From NCBI RefSeq assembly GCF_003286085.1, contig NW_020825374.1:62001-126000 (forward strand): a DNA stretch of 64,000 nt, read 5' to 3'. Every line of letters begins with the position of its first letter. Position 1 is the stretch's first letter. This DNA comes from Drosophila persimilis (lineage: Eukaryota > Arthropoda > Insecta > Diptera > Drosophilidae). The notes under the pieces are model-generated. The model made no database searches. It worked only from the letters and a program-made list of their open reading frames with translations, and was not told the DNA's origin. Below are positions 1-10,329 of the stretch, piece by piece. The translations under genes and the position numbers were made by a program.

Positions 1-284
1 CCTCGTTAAGTGATATTTCACTGATTTTACCCCAGCTTTCCAAATAACGCCGAACCACACGAAGGTCCTGGCGGGGGAATGAAGTGCCACTCGATCTGTC
101 CTCTTTCTAATATTGGCTCCACTATTATATTGTCCTTAATGGCTCTTTGGTATTCCTCGTCTAATTTGCGCGAAGATCCCACAAGTTTGGTTCCATTATC
201 GGAAAATATTTGTGCACATTTTTCTCTTCTTGAGAAAAATCTTCTAAGCCCAGCTAGAAATGCATCTGAAGTAAGATCGCTGAT
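1..284 (-). pseudogene. BEL/Pao integrase fragment
   Basis: The minus-strand translation from about 281 to 27 reads as the middle of a BEL/Pao integrase. It has an SDLTSDAFL segment, then FSDNGT carrying the second catalytic Asp, then a linker and WHFIPPPGP, which normally leads to the catalytic Glu block. In that block the family HFGGLWEAAVK pattern is degraded and the Glu is missing. The first Asp and the HHCC finger are absent. The fragment is open in frame with the LOA RNase H to its right, giving one chimeric 347-codon frame that has no functional meaning. It runs off the left window edge. Confidence 0.8.
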
Positions 285-344
285 CTTCCCTTCCTGCGTT
301 GTGAGACTTCGTTTAGAAAGGCTGAGCCCAAGTGTAGTAGCCTT

Positions 345-1070
345 CTTCTGCTGAGAGCTGGACAGGAGGAGAACAGGTGTTCCACTGTCTCCTCCTCTAC
401 AGCTATGGCAAAAGTCATTATGTGGGGCCCTCAGCCTGTTTGCGTGGGTGCCTATTAGCCAGTGCCCCGTGAGGGAATGTATGACTACGCTGCACCTTTT
501 CCTGCCTAGCTTGTAGAGCTTGTCAATGGTCGGACATGTTTGCCGAGTTATGCGACATCGTGGCACAATTTGCCACATATCGTTTGTTAGTCGCTTGTAT
601 TGCTCTTTTATAATAGGCTTACAGGTAGCCATTGGCATACAGATATCCTCCTTGTCTTGGAGAAGGGGAATGTAGTGACAGATCTGGCCAGCTCGTCCGC
701 CCTCGATGTCCCGGTGGCCCGGGACCCAAATCAGGCTAATAGCAAATTGCTGAGCCATCTCGTGCAGAGATTTGCGGCAGTCTGCCACGATGGCCGAGTT
801 CGAGAAAATCGCACTTAGCGATTTGATCGCAGCCTGGCTATCGCTATAAATGTTTAGCTTGGTTGCCGTAACGGCCGCTTGCAGACAGTCTAGAGCCTCC
901 CTGATTGCTATTACTTCCGCTTGAAAGACGCTGCAGTGATCTGGGAGCCTGAAGGAATGCCTTATGTTTAGCTGTTCAGAGTAGATTCCTCCTCCGCCTC
1001 TGTCGTCTAGCTTCGATCCATCCATGAAGATGTTTATGGCCCATCTGGGCCTGGAATTCCCTCGAGCCAT
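345..1070 (-). pseudogene. RNase H domain of LOA ORF2
   Basis: The frame has the RNase H pattern: FMDGSK with the first Asp, an AEVIAIREAL helix with the Glu, and IYSDSQAAI with the second Asp. WVPGHRDIEG follows, but the usual N-E-x-A-D after it is replaced by a shortened GGRAGQ run, so the last acidic residue is lost. The C-terminus keeps the HxxRL-APHNDFCHSC zinc-like tail seen at the end of LOA ORF2. In its family the domain removes the RNA strand during target-primed reverse transcription. The deletion near the fourth acidic residue and the chimeric end make it non-functional. Confidence 0.75.
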
Positions 1071-1214
1071 TCGTCTCTGTGAGGGATGATTGTGTTGAAT
1101 GGAGTAACTGTGTACTCTCTTCGAACTTGGTAGTCCGTTTTTGAGGGGACGGTAGTGCTATTATTTAATATGGCTGGAGACCTATGCACTGTGTCACCCA
1201 TTGATTTAAGTCTC

Positions 1215-1756
1215 TTAAACGTATTGCTGCTTCTGCCCGTTCCTTTTCTGCGAGGTCAAGGCTTTGGAGGCATATTCTCTGGCATCCAGCGCATCATTTG
1301 GGGTGGTGCAAAGAGCTCCGCTGAAGCATAGAGCGGCAGCTCGCTGAACTTTGCCCAGTTGCTTGGTGATCGCCCTTTTTGATAGGGGCGTCCACCACAC
1401 CGTAACTCCGTAGAGTAGTATTGGTGTAACTATAGCTAGATATATCCTTTGGACTATGCTTTTTTGCATGTGTAGAGTGCATTCGTTGCCTTCTCCACTC
1501 TGTCTTTGACATTCGCTAAAGGAGAGCCTGCATCCATGTAATATTGGTGGGTTGAGGGGCGGAACCTTGTATTTATTTGTGAATAATACGAGTTCCGTTT
1601 TTGACGGATTTAATCCCAGGCCGTGCGATTCTGTTCATTCCGACAGTTGCGCTAGCTTTGCAGTCATTAAGTCGCACAGTGTTTGGGGTTTTTTTCCCGA
1701 GAAGATAATCGCAACGTCGTCCGCATAGGCCACGACTTTGCAGCCCTTGGCAGACT
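1215..1756 (-). pseudogene. reverse transcriptase C-terminal part, LOA ORF2
   Basis: Two minus-strand frames cover this piece. One has the catalytic YADD box followed by a KPQTLCDLMTAKLAQLSE helix (about 1750-1640). The other, after a frameshift, has the thumb region YLAIVTPILLYGVTVWW and QLGKVQRAAALCFSGAL (about 1460-1300). The palm and fingers before YADD are absent because the element is cut at 1756. RT of this clade primes from nicked target DNA. Confidence 0.75.
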
Positions 1757-1783
1757 TGGCAGGAGCGGAACGCGCACCATGGG

Positions 1784-3152
1784 ATGTTGCCGCCGGGACC
1801 CGTCGGGAAACGACTCGCGTCCCCAGCTGAGACGGGAACAGCCGGGCACGACGCTTCCTCAGACAACCAAATAAGAAACCCGCTACAAGTACACGACGGC
1901 CGGATAATGGCAAGAATGACCATCGGAGGACGGCGCGCGGAAGCCACGGTCGACACCGGGGCGTCCCGAAGCTTCATCAACGCCGACCTCGCCCGCAAGC
2001 TCGGCCGCGATAACGACCTGCGCATGCGTCCCGATACGCCTACCCGACGGCTCAACTCGCGAGATAACCCGGATCTTGCTGGCGCGCATCAAACTAGACG
2101 AACAAGACGTACAGATGCCACTCCTGGTACTACCCAATATGGTAAAGCAAGCCATCATGGGGATGGATTTCCTGTGCGCCATTGAAACCACAATACAATG
2201 TGGCGCCACACGCCTCCATCTCCATGGCTCCCGACGCCCCACCCCAAACACGCCGACGATCACCGCTAGCCAAGTACACGCCCCCGGACCCACGAGCTCG
2301 AGACCTCCGCCGGCAACGAATTCCCCGTCACGACACGAGACAAGAGCACAAGGAACAAGGAACACAGAACCCATGGCCACGACGAGGCACACAAGCCCCA
2401 GGCCGACTCCGAGAAACCCAAAACTAAGCAAAGCCACGAAGAAAGCGAGCCGATCTCCCGAGGGCACTGACGCGGTTCCACCAACGAAGGGAAAGGAACC
2501 CAGGACGCCCCTCCAGAAGACAACCCAGCCCAGCAACGACAGCCGCCAAGCAGCAGCCAGGCGCTCGAGGTACCACTTCCGACCGCCACCCTGGTCCACG
2601 AACGCATCGACACCGCCCTCGACGCGGAAACGACCCCTACGACACCGACCGACCCGCTACTCCCGCGTCCTCTCAGGCAGGAGAGTGTATAAGCGAATAC
2701 GACCCACCCGAGGACGATTCGAACGAATCTCCGACCCATGGCCTCCCGACATCGCGCCGAAAATACGGGAATTTCTAGACGAGGAACTGCCAACACTCGC
2801 GGGCCTCCGAGGGACGACGGATCTGACGGAACACACCATCGTCATGAGGGACAACCGACTCATAAAACAGCGGTACTACCCGAAAAATCCAGCCATGCGG
2901 CGGATCATCGATGAACAGGTCGACCAACTGATAGCTGAGGACCCAATCGAACCATCCCGGAGCCCCCACAGCGCGCCAATCGTCCTGGTCCGCAAAAAGG
3001 ACGGGAGATGGCGCATGTGTGTAGATTATCGGCAGCTAAACGAGCGTTCCATCCCGGACGCGTACCCGCTACTCAGGATCAACTACATACTAGAGCGACT
3101 CCGAAATGCCCACTTCATCACGACCCTAGACCTGAAAAACAGGTATTGGCAG
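1784..3152 (+). pseudogene. protease and RT start, array unit 1
   Basis: The protease part has the retropepsin active site VDTGAS at about 1950, followed by an IMGMDFL-type C-terminal box after a frameshift near 2060. The RT part begins with a basic linker and includes SAPIVLVRKKDGRWRMCVDYR (domain 1) and the ITTLDLKNRYWQ box with its catalytic Asp. Frames change several times at positions shared with units 2 and 3. Unit 1 alone has an 84-bp deletion plus a 1-bp loss around 2700-2722, which brings the linker and RT into one 407-codon frame. The RT is then cut by the solo LTR. Confidence 0.8.
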
Positions 3153-4549
3153 TGTAAGGAAGTTCTCAGGCCGAGGTACAGCTTCTCAGTCTGTCCAGGG
3201 CCCGGTCCTTCCCCACAGCAAAATTTGTTGTGTGAGGACCGAAGGGGAGAGCCGTTCGCAGCGAAAGCGCACCCGTGGGGTGGATCAAGGCGCGGGTGAA
3301 CCCGTGCTTGGGGAGCTGCCGAGACGTGCGTTGGGGGTCATGCGAGGCGTGGGGAGGGGGTTTGGGTCAGGGGTCGGAAGGGTAGGGGAGAGGGGAGCCC
3401 AGCTTAGCAGATGCCGCATGATCCACGACTCACATCTGCGTCGCCGGGACCCCAGGGCGAGGGTGTAGGAGAGGGAACCCAGCTTTGCGGATGCCGCGTG
3501 AATCCACGACTCACATCCAGCATCGCCGGGTCCCCAGGGGAGACAGGTATGGGAAAGGGAAGCCCAGCTTGGTGGATGCCGCATGATCCACGACTCACAT
3601 CCCCTTCGCCGGGCCCCCAGGGAATAGTGAAGAGAGGGGGTGGGGCTGAGGGACTCCTACGGGCGAAAGTTCTGAAACCGGTGGGTTGAGGTGGGTGTCT
3701 TTATTGTGGGGGGAATAAATGACAAAAATTTACAACATTTTTGGGAAACTTCTGGTTCTGTGCGTACACCCTGCCTACTGCACCGATCTATCCCCCCCAG
3801 AGCTCACATACGTGAGGTGGCTCACCCTTGCTTTCCCTTCCTTGGGTCCGGCGGCCGGTCCTCGTCACGTCGGTGGCTTCCTTTGCACACCGCGGTCACA
3901 GCTGGTTTTTATTCACCGCGTCCGGCTTATTGCGTACACGGCGCGGTCACGGCTAGTTTTCAAATCTATTTTTAGTTTCCGCCGCACAACCGGTCTGGCT
4001 CAGCCCTCGGAGATCACTCCCGAGCCTGGCCCGCGCTGGACCGTGCCAGGCCTCTGCTTTACCTTTTGCAGCTTCTCTGCCGCTTCGTGGCTGCGCAGCT
4101 TTCGGCTGTCGGCCTCGGCTGCGTGGGCGATCGGCGGCTTCTCTGCAGCTTCGCTCTCTTGCATGCTGTTCCTTTGCGTTCGGCCGTTCTCTCTATTGCT
4201 TTGGCTGCGTGGGCGTAAGAGCGATCGGCGAGTCTCTTCGTTTCCTTCTCTTCCATGTCGGCTCTCTTTGCTGCGTGGCCGTAGTAGGCGTCTCTCTTTC
4301 GTGTTGTCTCTTCGCTGCTAATAAGTAAAACGCCTCACTATTTTAGGGGTTTTCTTAGCCTATTTCTTATTTTAATTGGGGAAACTAAGGATTCATTGTT
4401 CGTTGTCTAAGTAATACTAATTATAATAGAAGTAATAAGAATCGGATAAAAAGTGATAATGAAATAATGAAATTAGATAACAAGCCGTCGGGGAGGTCCC
4501 TCCAGGGGATGGTGTCGTGGTCAGTGTTGTGGAGGCTTATGCCTTCACA
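3153..4549. repeat. solo LTR inserted in RT gene of unit 1
   Basis: The unit 3 RT reads straight through this site, whereas here 1397 bp intervene. The insert starts TGTAAGG, ends CCTTCACA, and is flanked by a 4-bp target duplication GCAG (3149-3152 and 4550-4553). No internal retroelement sequence remains, so it is a solo LTR left by LTR-LTR recombination. It contains an AATAAA at about 3715, a roughly 80-bp minisatellite, and C/T-rich sequence between 3800 and 4320. The family is not recognised and its orientation is unclear. Confidence 0.9.
3384..3640. repeat. minisatellite inside the solo LTR
   Basis: About three imperfect tandem units of 78-84 bp. Each has ATGCCGC(A/G)TGA, then TCCACGACTCACATC, a CGCCGGG-CCCCAGG core, and a purine-rich stretch ending in CCCAGCTT. 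The units begin near 3412, 3490 and 3574, with a partial unit end just before the first. The same array is present in the second solo LTR at about 8480-8736. Confidence 0.85.
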
Positions 4550-4744
4550 GCAGATACCAATGGCCCGCGACAGCCGGGAAGCCACGGCATTCACGATATC
4601 CGGCCGAGGATTAAACCAATGGAAAGTAATGCCTTTCGGGTTACACTCCGCGGGAGCCACGTTTCAACGGACCCTCGACGCCGTTATCGGCGCAGACATG
4701 AAACCATTCGCGTTCGCATATCTCGACGACATCGTCATCGTCGG
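4550..4744 (+). pseudogene. RT middle segment, array unit 1
   Basis: After the solo LTR the RT frame resumes with the family box around KVMPFGLHSAGATFQRTLD and runs to the catalytic YLDDIVIVG. It stops at 4744, where the sequence jumps into the LTR. RT thumb, RNase H and integrase are therefore missing from this unit. The intact equivalent lies at about 13348-13542 in unit 3. Confidence 0.85.
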
Positions 4745-5228
4745 AAGTGCATTTGTCAAACCCGCAGACCCAGCAATACGGGCCTATAAAAAGACGGCGA
4801 CGAGAACCAAAGACCAACTTACGCAGAAACCCGGCTCAGAGTACAGTCGTTGTACCAAAACTTACGCAAAGACCCGGTCTGGAGTACAGACGCGGTACCC
4901 GGAACTCACAAGAAGACATCGGCGACCAATTAAAATAAGTTCATTTAAACTGCTAAGAAGTACAATAAAGTGTCGAATTATCAAAGTAACAACACCCGAT
5001 TGCGTAAGTTCACTCCAATTAGTCGATGCACCGACGCCACCCCACCCCGAGTCCACGCAGCCGTTTCGTATGCACGACGAGCGACGTTCACTCCAGCCCC
5101 GATCCACCTCTCTACGATAGGACGCCCCCTGACGCCTCCCTTAAGGTTCCATCCATTTCTACAAATTTCTTGTGGATTGACCCCTGGACGGGACTGAGCT
5201 TACCTCAGCCTGAAATAGGTCCATCACA
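4745..5228 (+). repeat. LTR fragment (promoter, R and U5) between units 1 and 2
   Basis: A 5'-truncated LTR. It has a TATA box (CCTATAAAAAG at about 4782), two imperfect copies of a roughly 45-bp block starting CTTACGCA, an AATAAA at about 4969, and an end in CATCACA just before a tRNA-Lys-type primer site. The U3 start, which the 3' LTR at 21316 shows as TGAAACG, is lost in the deletion at 4744/4745. The core promoter and start region for unit 2 therefore remain while the upstream U3 control sequences do not. Confidence 0.75.
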
Positions 5229-5230
5229 AG

Positions 5231-5248
5231 TGGCGCCCGAGCAGGGAC
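5231..5248 (+). other. primer-binding site, tRNA-Lys type
   Basis: TGGCGCCCGAGCAGGGAC follows the LTR after a 2-nt spacer. It is complementary to the 3' end of tRNA-Lys(UUU) with one mismatch, as I know that tRNA. The same site precedes unit 3 at 10332-10349. Confidence 0.85.
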
Positions 5249-5513
5249 CTAAGGGAACGTCAGCGAGGGCTTGTGGAATAAAACCCCACGGCCACAAGAG
5301 CAGGAACACAAGAGAACAACCTAAAGAAAACCCCGACCTCGCGCAGTATCAACGGCAAGAGTTGCGCAACGAGCAGACGAAAGCGCGACACAGCGACAGA
5401 GAAATGCGAACAGTGCCGTCACCCCGAGAAGAAATTCGAAGCTCGACACAGTGCCCTAGTGAAGGAAAAGCGCAAGCCCAGCGAAACAGCCAACTCAAGT
5501 AACGATCGGAGCG

Positions 5514-6885
5514 ATGGAATCCCACACAGAGGAACAGGCCAGCGGGTATTACTCTGGAGAATTCGTCGCCAACCCAGGGGTGAGTACCGGCTGGATACAC
5601 AAACGTCGCCGAGAGGAGCTGGAGTCCTTCGCGGAGGAATTCGGATTCAGCCGCGAGGGGAACGTGGAAGATTTGCGGAGGAGTTTCGCCGAACTAGTCG
5701 CCGGGCCCCTCGAACACGATGTCTGGGTCAGGTTGGCGGAGCTCGAGCGGCAGTACGCCAGATCGCCCCAGCCCGACACCTCAGCACCAACAGAGAAGCG
5801 GAAGACGGACCCCAAACTCAGCCTACAAGTTCCAGGATTCATGGAAGGCAAGCCAGCACCTCACCGACATCGATAACCGCCGAAGATCTACCGAAGCCCC
5901 CGCCCCCGGAGCCAAGGCCTTCGCCCATGAGAAGGATCTTGCGACAGCAGGAGGAAATGGCCCCACAGACGGCCACTACTACAGTCACGCCGCGCAGATG
6001 GCGGAACGGATCCGAAAGTGGGGAGTCCAGTTCGACGGACAGGACGACCCACTGTCGTTCGTCGAACTACTGGAAGAGCGTGCCCTCTCGTACGGGGTAG
6101 ACATGAACTACGTGCCGCGAGCCATGGCAGAGCTCCTCACCGACCGAGCCAACCGTTGGTTCCGCACCAGCCGACTCCAGAGCGCCTCATGGGCCGATTT
6201 CCGTCAGGAATTCCTAGCCTTTTTCCTGCCTCCCCGGTACTTCGAGCAATTGGAAGACCAGATCAGGGACCGCAAACAAGTGGTGGGCGAACCGTTCAAG
6301 GACTTCGTCATCGAGCTGCGGTTGCTCATGCACCACGCCGGGTACGACGAAGCCAAAGAACTTAGCCGGATCTATGACAACACCCTCCCGGCGTACCAGC
6401 TGTACGTGCGAATTCACGAACTGAGAAGTCTGACGCAATTAACGATGTTGGCCACAGAGTTCGAGAGCATCCAGGAACGAAACGTACCAGCGATCCTCAT
6501 CCCCCCTCGACAACCACCCAGGTACACGCGGGCAACGGCACAACAAAACGAAAGCGGGACGAATCGGGCCCAGTTCCGAAAGCCCCACTGGAACACCTCG
6601 GAACCCGCAAGGAAGCCGCACCAAGCCGGCGCTTCAGCACAGGAAGCGACACATCGAATGATCACCACCCCCACCGCCAACCCACACGCAGCCTATCGAC
6701 GCTGCGGAGAAGCTGGATATGTTTCTCGCGACTGCACCAACCCATCGATCCTCTACTGTTGGGAATGTGGCAGGCGCGGAACGCGCTCCATGGGATGTTG
6801 CCGCCGGGACCCGTCGGGAAACGACTCGCGTCCCCAGCTGACACGGGAACAGCCGGGCACGACGCTTCCTCAGACAACCAAATAA
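5514..6885 (+). pseudogene. gag, array unit 2
   Basis: The N-terminal frame starts MESHTEEQASG and runs about 120 codons. The capsid part continues in another frame, with AERIRKWGVQFDGQDDP and an FRQEFLAFFLPPRY helix. A frameshift lies between about 5790 and 5950. Near the end a nucleocapsid region reads YRRCGEAGYVSRDC, in which the first Cys of the CCHC knuckle is replaced by Arg, followed by a second partial knuckle CWECGRRG. The frame ends at 6885. Protease lies in the -1 frame, overlapping by about 127 nt, so gag-to-pol by -1 frameshifting is plausible for the ancestor. Confidence 0.8.
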
Positions 6886-7270
6886 GAAACCCGCTACAAG
6901 TACACGACGGCCGGATAATGGCGAGAGTGACCATCGGAGGACGGCGCGCGGAAGCCACGGTCGACACCGGGGCGTCCCGAAGCTTCATCAACGCCGACCT
7001 CGCCCGCAAACTCGGCCGCGATAACGACCTGCGCATGCGTCCCGATACGCCTACCCGACGGCTCAACTCGCGAGATAACCCGGATCTTGCTGGCGCGCAT
7101 CAAACTAGACGAACAAGACGTACAGATGCCACTCCTGGTACTACCCAATATGGTAGAGCAAGCCATCATGGGGATGGATTTCCTGTGCGCCATTGAAACC
7201 ACAATACAATGTGGCGCCACACGCCTCCATCTCCATGGCTCCCGACGCCCCACCCCAAACACGCCGACGA
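6759..7270 (+). pseudogene. retropepsin, array unit 2
   Basis: This part lies in the frame -1 to gag. The active-site motif VDTGAS (about 6961) is intact, followed by FINADLARKLG. A +1 shift near 7060 moves the rest (LLARIKLDEQDVQMPLLVLPN, then the IMGMDFLC flap-end box) to the gag-phase frame. The same lesion is in units 1 and 3, so it predates the tandem duplication. A long minus-strand frame over this region is a shadow. Confidence 0.75.
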
Positions 7271-7689
7271 TCACCGCTAGCCAAGTACACGCCCCCGGAA
7301 CCACGAGCTCGAGACCTCCGCCGGCAACGAATTCCCCGTCACGACACGAGACAAGAGCACAAGGAACAAGGAACACAGAACCCATGGCCACGACGAGGCA
7401 CACAAGCCCCAGGCCGACTCCGAGAAACCCAAAACTAAGCAAAGCCACGAAGAAAGCGAGCCGATCTCCCGAGGGCACCGACGCGGTTCCACCAACGAAG
7501 GGAAAGGAACCCAGGACGCCCCTCCAGAAGACAACCCAGCCCAGCAACGACAGCCGCCAAGCAGCAGCCAGGCGCTCGAGGTACCACTTCCGACCGCCAC
7601 CCTGGTCCACGAACGCATCGACACCGCCCTCGACGCGGAAACGACCCCTACGACACCGACCGTCCCGCTACTCCCGCGTCCTCTCAGGC

Positions 7690-8248
7690 AGGAGAGTGTA
7701 TAAGCGAATACACTCGCGAAGTCGAACCACCAAGCGCATTCGACACAACGATCCTCCCCGAGAACCCCGACCACACTTGCGACCCAGGAATCGACGACCC
7801 ACCCGAGGACGATTCGGAACGAATCTCCGACCCATGGCCTCCCGACATCGCGCCGAAAATACGGGAATTTCTAGACGAGGAACTGCCAACACTCGCGGGC
7901 CTCCGAGGGACGACGGATCTGACGGAACACACCATCGTCATGAGGGACAACCGACTCATAAAACAGCGGTACTACCCGAAAAATCCAGCCATGCGGCGGA
8001 TCATCGATGAACAGGTCGACCAACTGATAGCTGAGGACCCAATCGAACCATCCCGGAGCCCCCACAGCGCGCCAATCGTCCTGGTCCGCAAAAAGGACGG
8101 GAGATGGCGCATGTGTGTAGATTATCGGCAGCTAAACGAGCGTTCCATCCCGGACGCGTACCCGCTACTCAGGATCAACTACATACTAGAGCGACTCCGA
8201 AATGCCCACTTCATCACGACCCTAGACCTGAAAAACAGGTATTGGCAG
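7690..8248 (+). pseudogene. RT N-terminal part, array unit 2
   Basis: The RT frame opens around 7690 with an acidic linker (PPEDDSERISDPWPPD) and reaches the LDLKNRYWQ box, where the solo LTR interrupts it at 8249. It continues at 9646-9840 to YLDDIVIVG and stops at the joint with the LTR. The 84-bp segment 7712-7795 present here is the one missing from unit 1. The usual family S-G at LDLKSGYWQ is N-R in all three units. Confidence 0.8.
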
Positions 8249-9645
8249 TGTAAGGAAGTTCTCAGGCCGAGGTACAGCTTCTCAGTCTGTCCAGGGCCCG
8301 GTCCTTCCCCACAGCAAAATTTGTTGTGTGAGGACCTAAGGGGAGAGCCGTTCGCAGCGAAAGCGCACCCGTGGGGTGGATCAAGGCGTGGGTGAACCCG
8401 TGCTTGGGGAGCTGCCGAGACGTGCGTTGGGGGTCATGCGAGGCGTGGGGAGGGGGTTTGGGTCAGGGGTCGGAAGGGTAGGGGAGAGGGGAGCCCAGCT
8501 TAGCAGATGCCGCATGATCCAGGACTCACATCTGCGTCGCCGGGTCCCCAGGGCGAGGGTGTAGGAGAGGGAACCCAGCTTTGCGGATGCCGCGTGAATC
8601 CACGACTCACATCCAGCATCGCCGGGTCCCCAGGGGAGACAGGTATGGGAAAGGGAAGCCCAGCTTGGTGGATGCCGCATGATCCACGACTCACATCCCC
8701 TTCGCCGGGCCCCCAGGGAATAGTGAAGAGAGGGGGTGGGGCTGAGGGACTCCTACGGGCGAAAGTTCTGAAACCGGTGGGTTGAGGTGGGTGTCTTTAT
8801 TGTGGGGGGAATAAATGACAAAAATTTACAAAATTTTTGGGAAACTTCTGGTTCTGTGCGTACACCCTGCCTACTGCACCGATCTATCCCCCCCAGAGCT
8901 CACATACGTGAGGTGGCTCACCCTTGCTTTCCCTTCCTTGGGTCCGGCGGCCGGTCCTCGTCACGTCGGTGGCTTCCTTTGCACACCGCGGTCACAGCTG
9001 GTTTTTATTCACCGCGTCCGGCTTATTGCGTACACGGCGCGGTCACGGCTAGTTTTCAAATCTATTTTTAGTTTCCGCCGCACAACCGGTCTGGCTCAGC
9101 CCTCGGAGATCACTCCCGAGCCTGGCCCGCGCTGGACCGTGCCAGGCCTCTGCTTTACCTTTTGCAGCTTCTCTGCCGCTTCGTGGCTGCGCAGCTTTCG
9201 GCTGTCGGCCTCGGCTGCGTGGGCGATCGGCGGCTTCTCTGCCGCTTCGCTCTCTTGCATGCTGTTCCTTTGCGTTCGGCCGTTCTCTCTATTGCTTTGG
9301 CTGCGTGGGCGTAAGAGCGATCGGCGAGTCTCTTCGTTTCCTTCTCTTCCATGTCGGCTCTCTTTGCTGCGTGGCCGTAGTAGGCGTCTCTCTTTCGTGT
9401 TGTCTCTTCGCTGCTAATAAGTAAAACGCCTCACTATTTTAGGGGTTTTCTTAGCCTATTTCTTATTTTAATTGGGGAAACTAAGGATTCATTGTTCGTT
9501 GTCTAAGTAATACTAATTATAATAGAAGTAATAAGAATCGGATAAAAAGTGATAATGAAATAATGAAATTAGATAACAAGCCGTCGGGGAGGTCCCTCCA
9601 GGGGATGGTGTCGTGGTCAGTGTTGTGGAGGCTTATGCCTTCACA
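8249..9645. repeat. solo LTR inserted in RT gene of unit 2
   Basis: Same position, length (1397 bp) and 4-bp GCAG flanks as the solo LTR in unit 1, with only scattered base differences. Two independent insertions at one base pair are unlikely. The insertion was copied when the unit duplicated. Confidence 0.9.
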
Positions 9646-9840
9646 GCAGATACCAATGGCCCGCGACAGCCGGGAAGCCACGGCATTCACGATATCCGGC
9701 CGAGGATTAAACCAATGGAAAGTAATGCCTTTCGGGTTACACTCCGCGGGAGCCACGATTCAACGGACCCTCGACGCCGTTATCGGCGCAGACATGAAAC
9801 CATTCGCGTTCGCATATCTCGACGACATCGTCATCGTCGG
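9646..9840 (+). pseudogene. RT middle segment, array unit 2
   Basis: RT resumes after the solo LTR through the PFGLHSAGAT box to the catalytic YLDDIVIVG. It ends at the same joint as unit 1. One visible coding change from unit 1 is Phe to Ile after SAGAT. Confidence 0.8.
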
Positions 9841-10329
9841 AAGTGCATTTGTCAAACCCGCAGACCCAGCAATACGGGCCTATAAAAAGACGGCGACGAG
9901 AACCAAAGACCAACTTACGCAGAAACCCGGCTCAGAGTACAGTCGTTGTACCAAAACTTACGCAAAGACCCGGTCTGGAGTACAGACGCGGTACCCGGAA
10001 CTCACAAGAAGACATCGGCGACCAATTAAAATAAGTTCATTTAAACTAAGAAGCTAAGAAGTACAATAAAGTGTCGAATTATCAAAGTAAAAACACCCGA
10101 TTGCGTAAGTTCACTCCAATTAGTCGATGCACCGACGCCACCCCACCCCGAGTCCACGCAGCCGTTTCGTATGCACGACGAGCGACGTTCACTCCAGCCC
10201 CGATCCACCTCTCTACGATAGGACGCCCCCTGACGCCTCCCTTAAGGTTCCATCCATTTCTACAAATTTCTTGTGGATTGACCCCTGGACGGGACTGAGC
10301 TTACCTCAGCCTGAAATAGGTCCATCACA
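9841..10329 (+). repeat. LTR fragment between units 2 and 3
   Basis: Counterpart of 4745-5228 with the same TATA box, repeated CTTACGCA blocks, AATAAA and CATCACA end. It is longer by a 5-bp local difference near 10050. It sits directly upstream of the tRNA-Lys-type primer site of unit 3 and would be that unit's 5' LTR, lacking U3. Confidence 0.75.

Larger units (their letters stand above)
285..1756 (-). mobile_element. LOA-clade non-LTR retrotransposon, 3' half
   Basis: Read on the minus strand, this piece holds the end of the reverse transcriptase (VAYADDV at about 1728-1708, then the YLAIVTPILLYG region) followed by an RNase H domain and a Cys-His tail (APHNDFCHSC). EN-RT-RNase H order is the LOA/I-type ORF2 plan. 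It breaks at 1756 against the gypsy array and at about 285 against BEL sequence. An element with the missing N-terminal half in the same orientation lies on the far side of the array at 21401-23280. Residues 1071-1214 are the ORF2 linker between RT and RNase H. Confidence 0.8.
1757..5228 (+). mobile_element. Ty3/gypsy array, unit 1 (5'-truncated)
   Basis: First of three head-to-tail copies of one env-bearing gypsy-type element. It starts inside the gag zinc-knuckle/protease overlap, where similarity to units 2 and 3 begins at about 1757. It runs through protease and the first part of RT, carries an inserted solo LTR (3153-4549), resumes RT, and jumps at 4744/4745 to the middle of the element's own LTR. 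The LTR then leads directly into unit 2. Private changes are an 84-bp deletion near 2700 and a 1-bp deletion about 20 bp later. Confidence 0.85.
5229..10329 (+). mobile_element. Ty3/gypsy array, unit 2
   Basis: A complete repeat unit of about 5.1 kb: primer site, leader, gag, protease, first part of RT, solo LTR (8249-9645), RT up to YLDD, then the deletion joint at 9840/9841 and the LTR fragment. It matches unit 1 across both the solo LTR and the deletion joint, and matches unit 3 through leader, gag, protease and RT start including the frameshifts. The leader 5249-5513 is non-coding. Confidence 0.9.

Noticed and set aside
1883-2599. 238-codon minus-strand frame, repeated at 6894-7610 and 11995-12711
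   Set aside because: It is the antisense shadow of the protease/linker region. It recurs only because the units are copies, and has no domain.
3384-3640. Regular repeats as a CRISPR array
   Set aside because: The repeats are adjacent and imperfect with no unique spacers, in a eukaryotic LTR.
3719-4321. 200-codon plus-strand frame in the solo LTR, repeated at 8815-9417
   Set aside because: Phe/Ser/Arg-biased low-complexity translation of C/T-rich LTR sequence. There is no motif, and both copies are one duplicated insertion.
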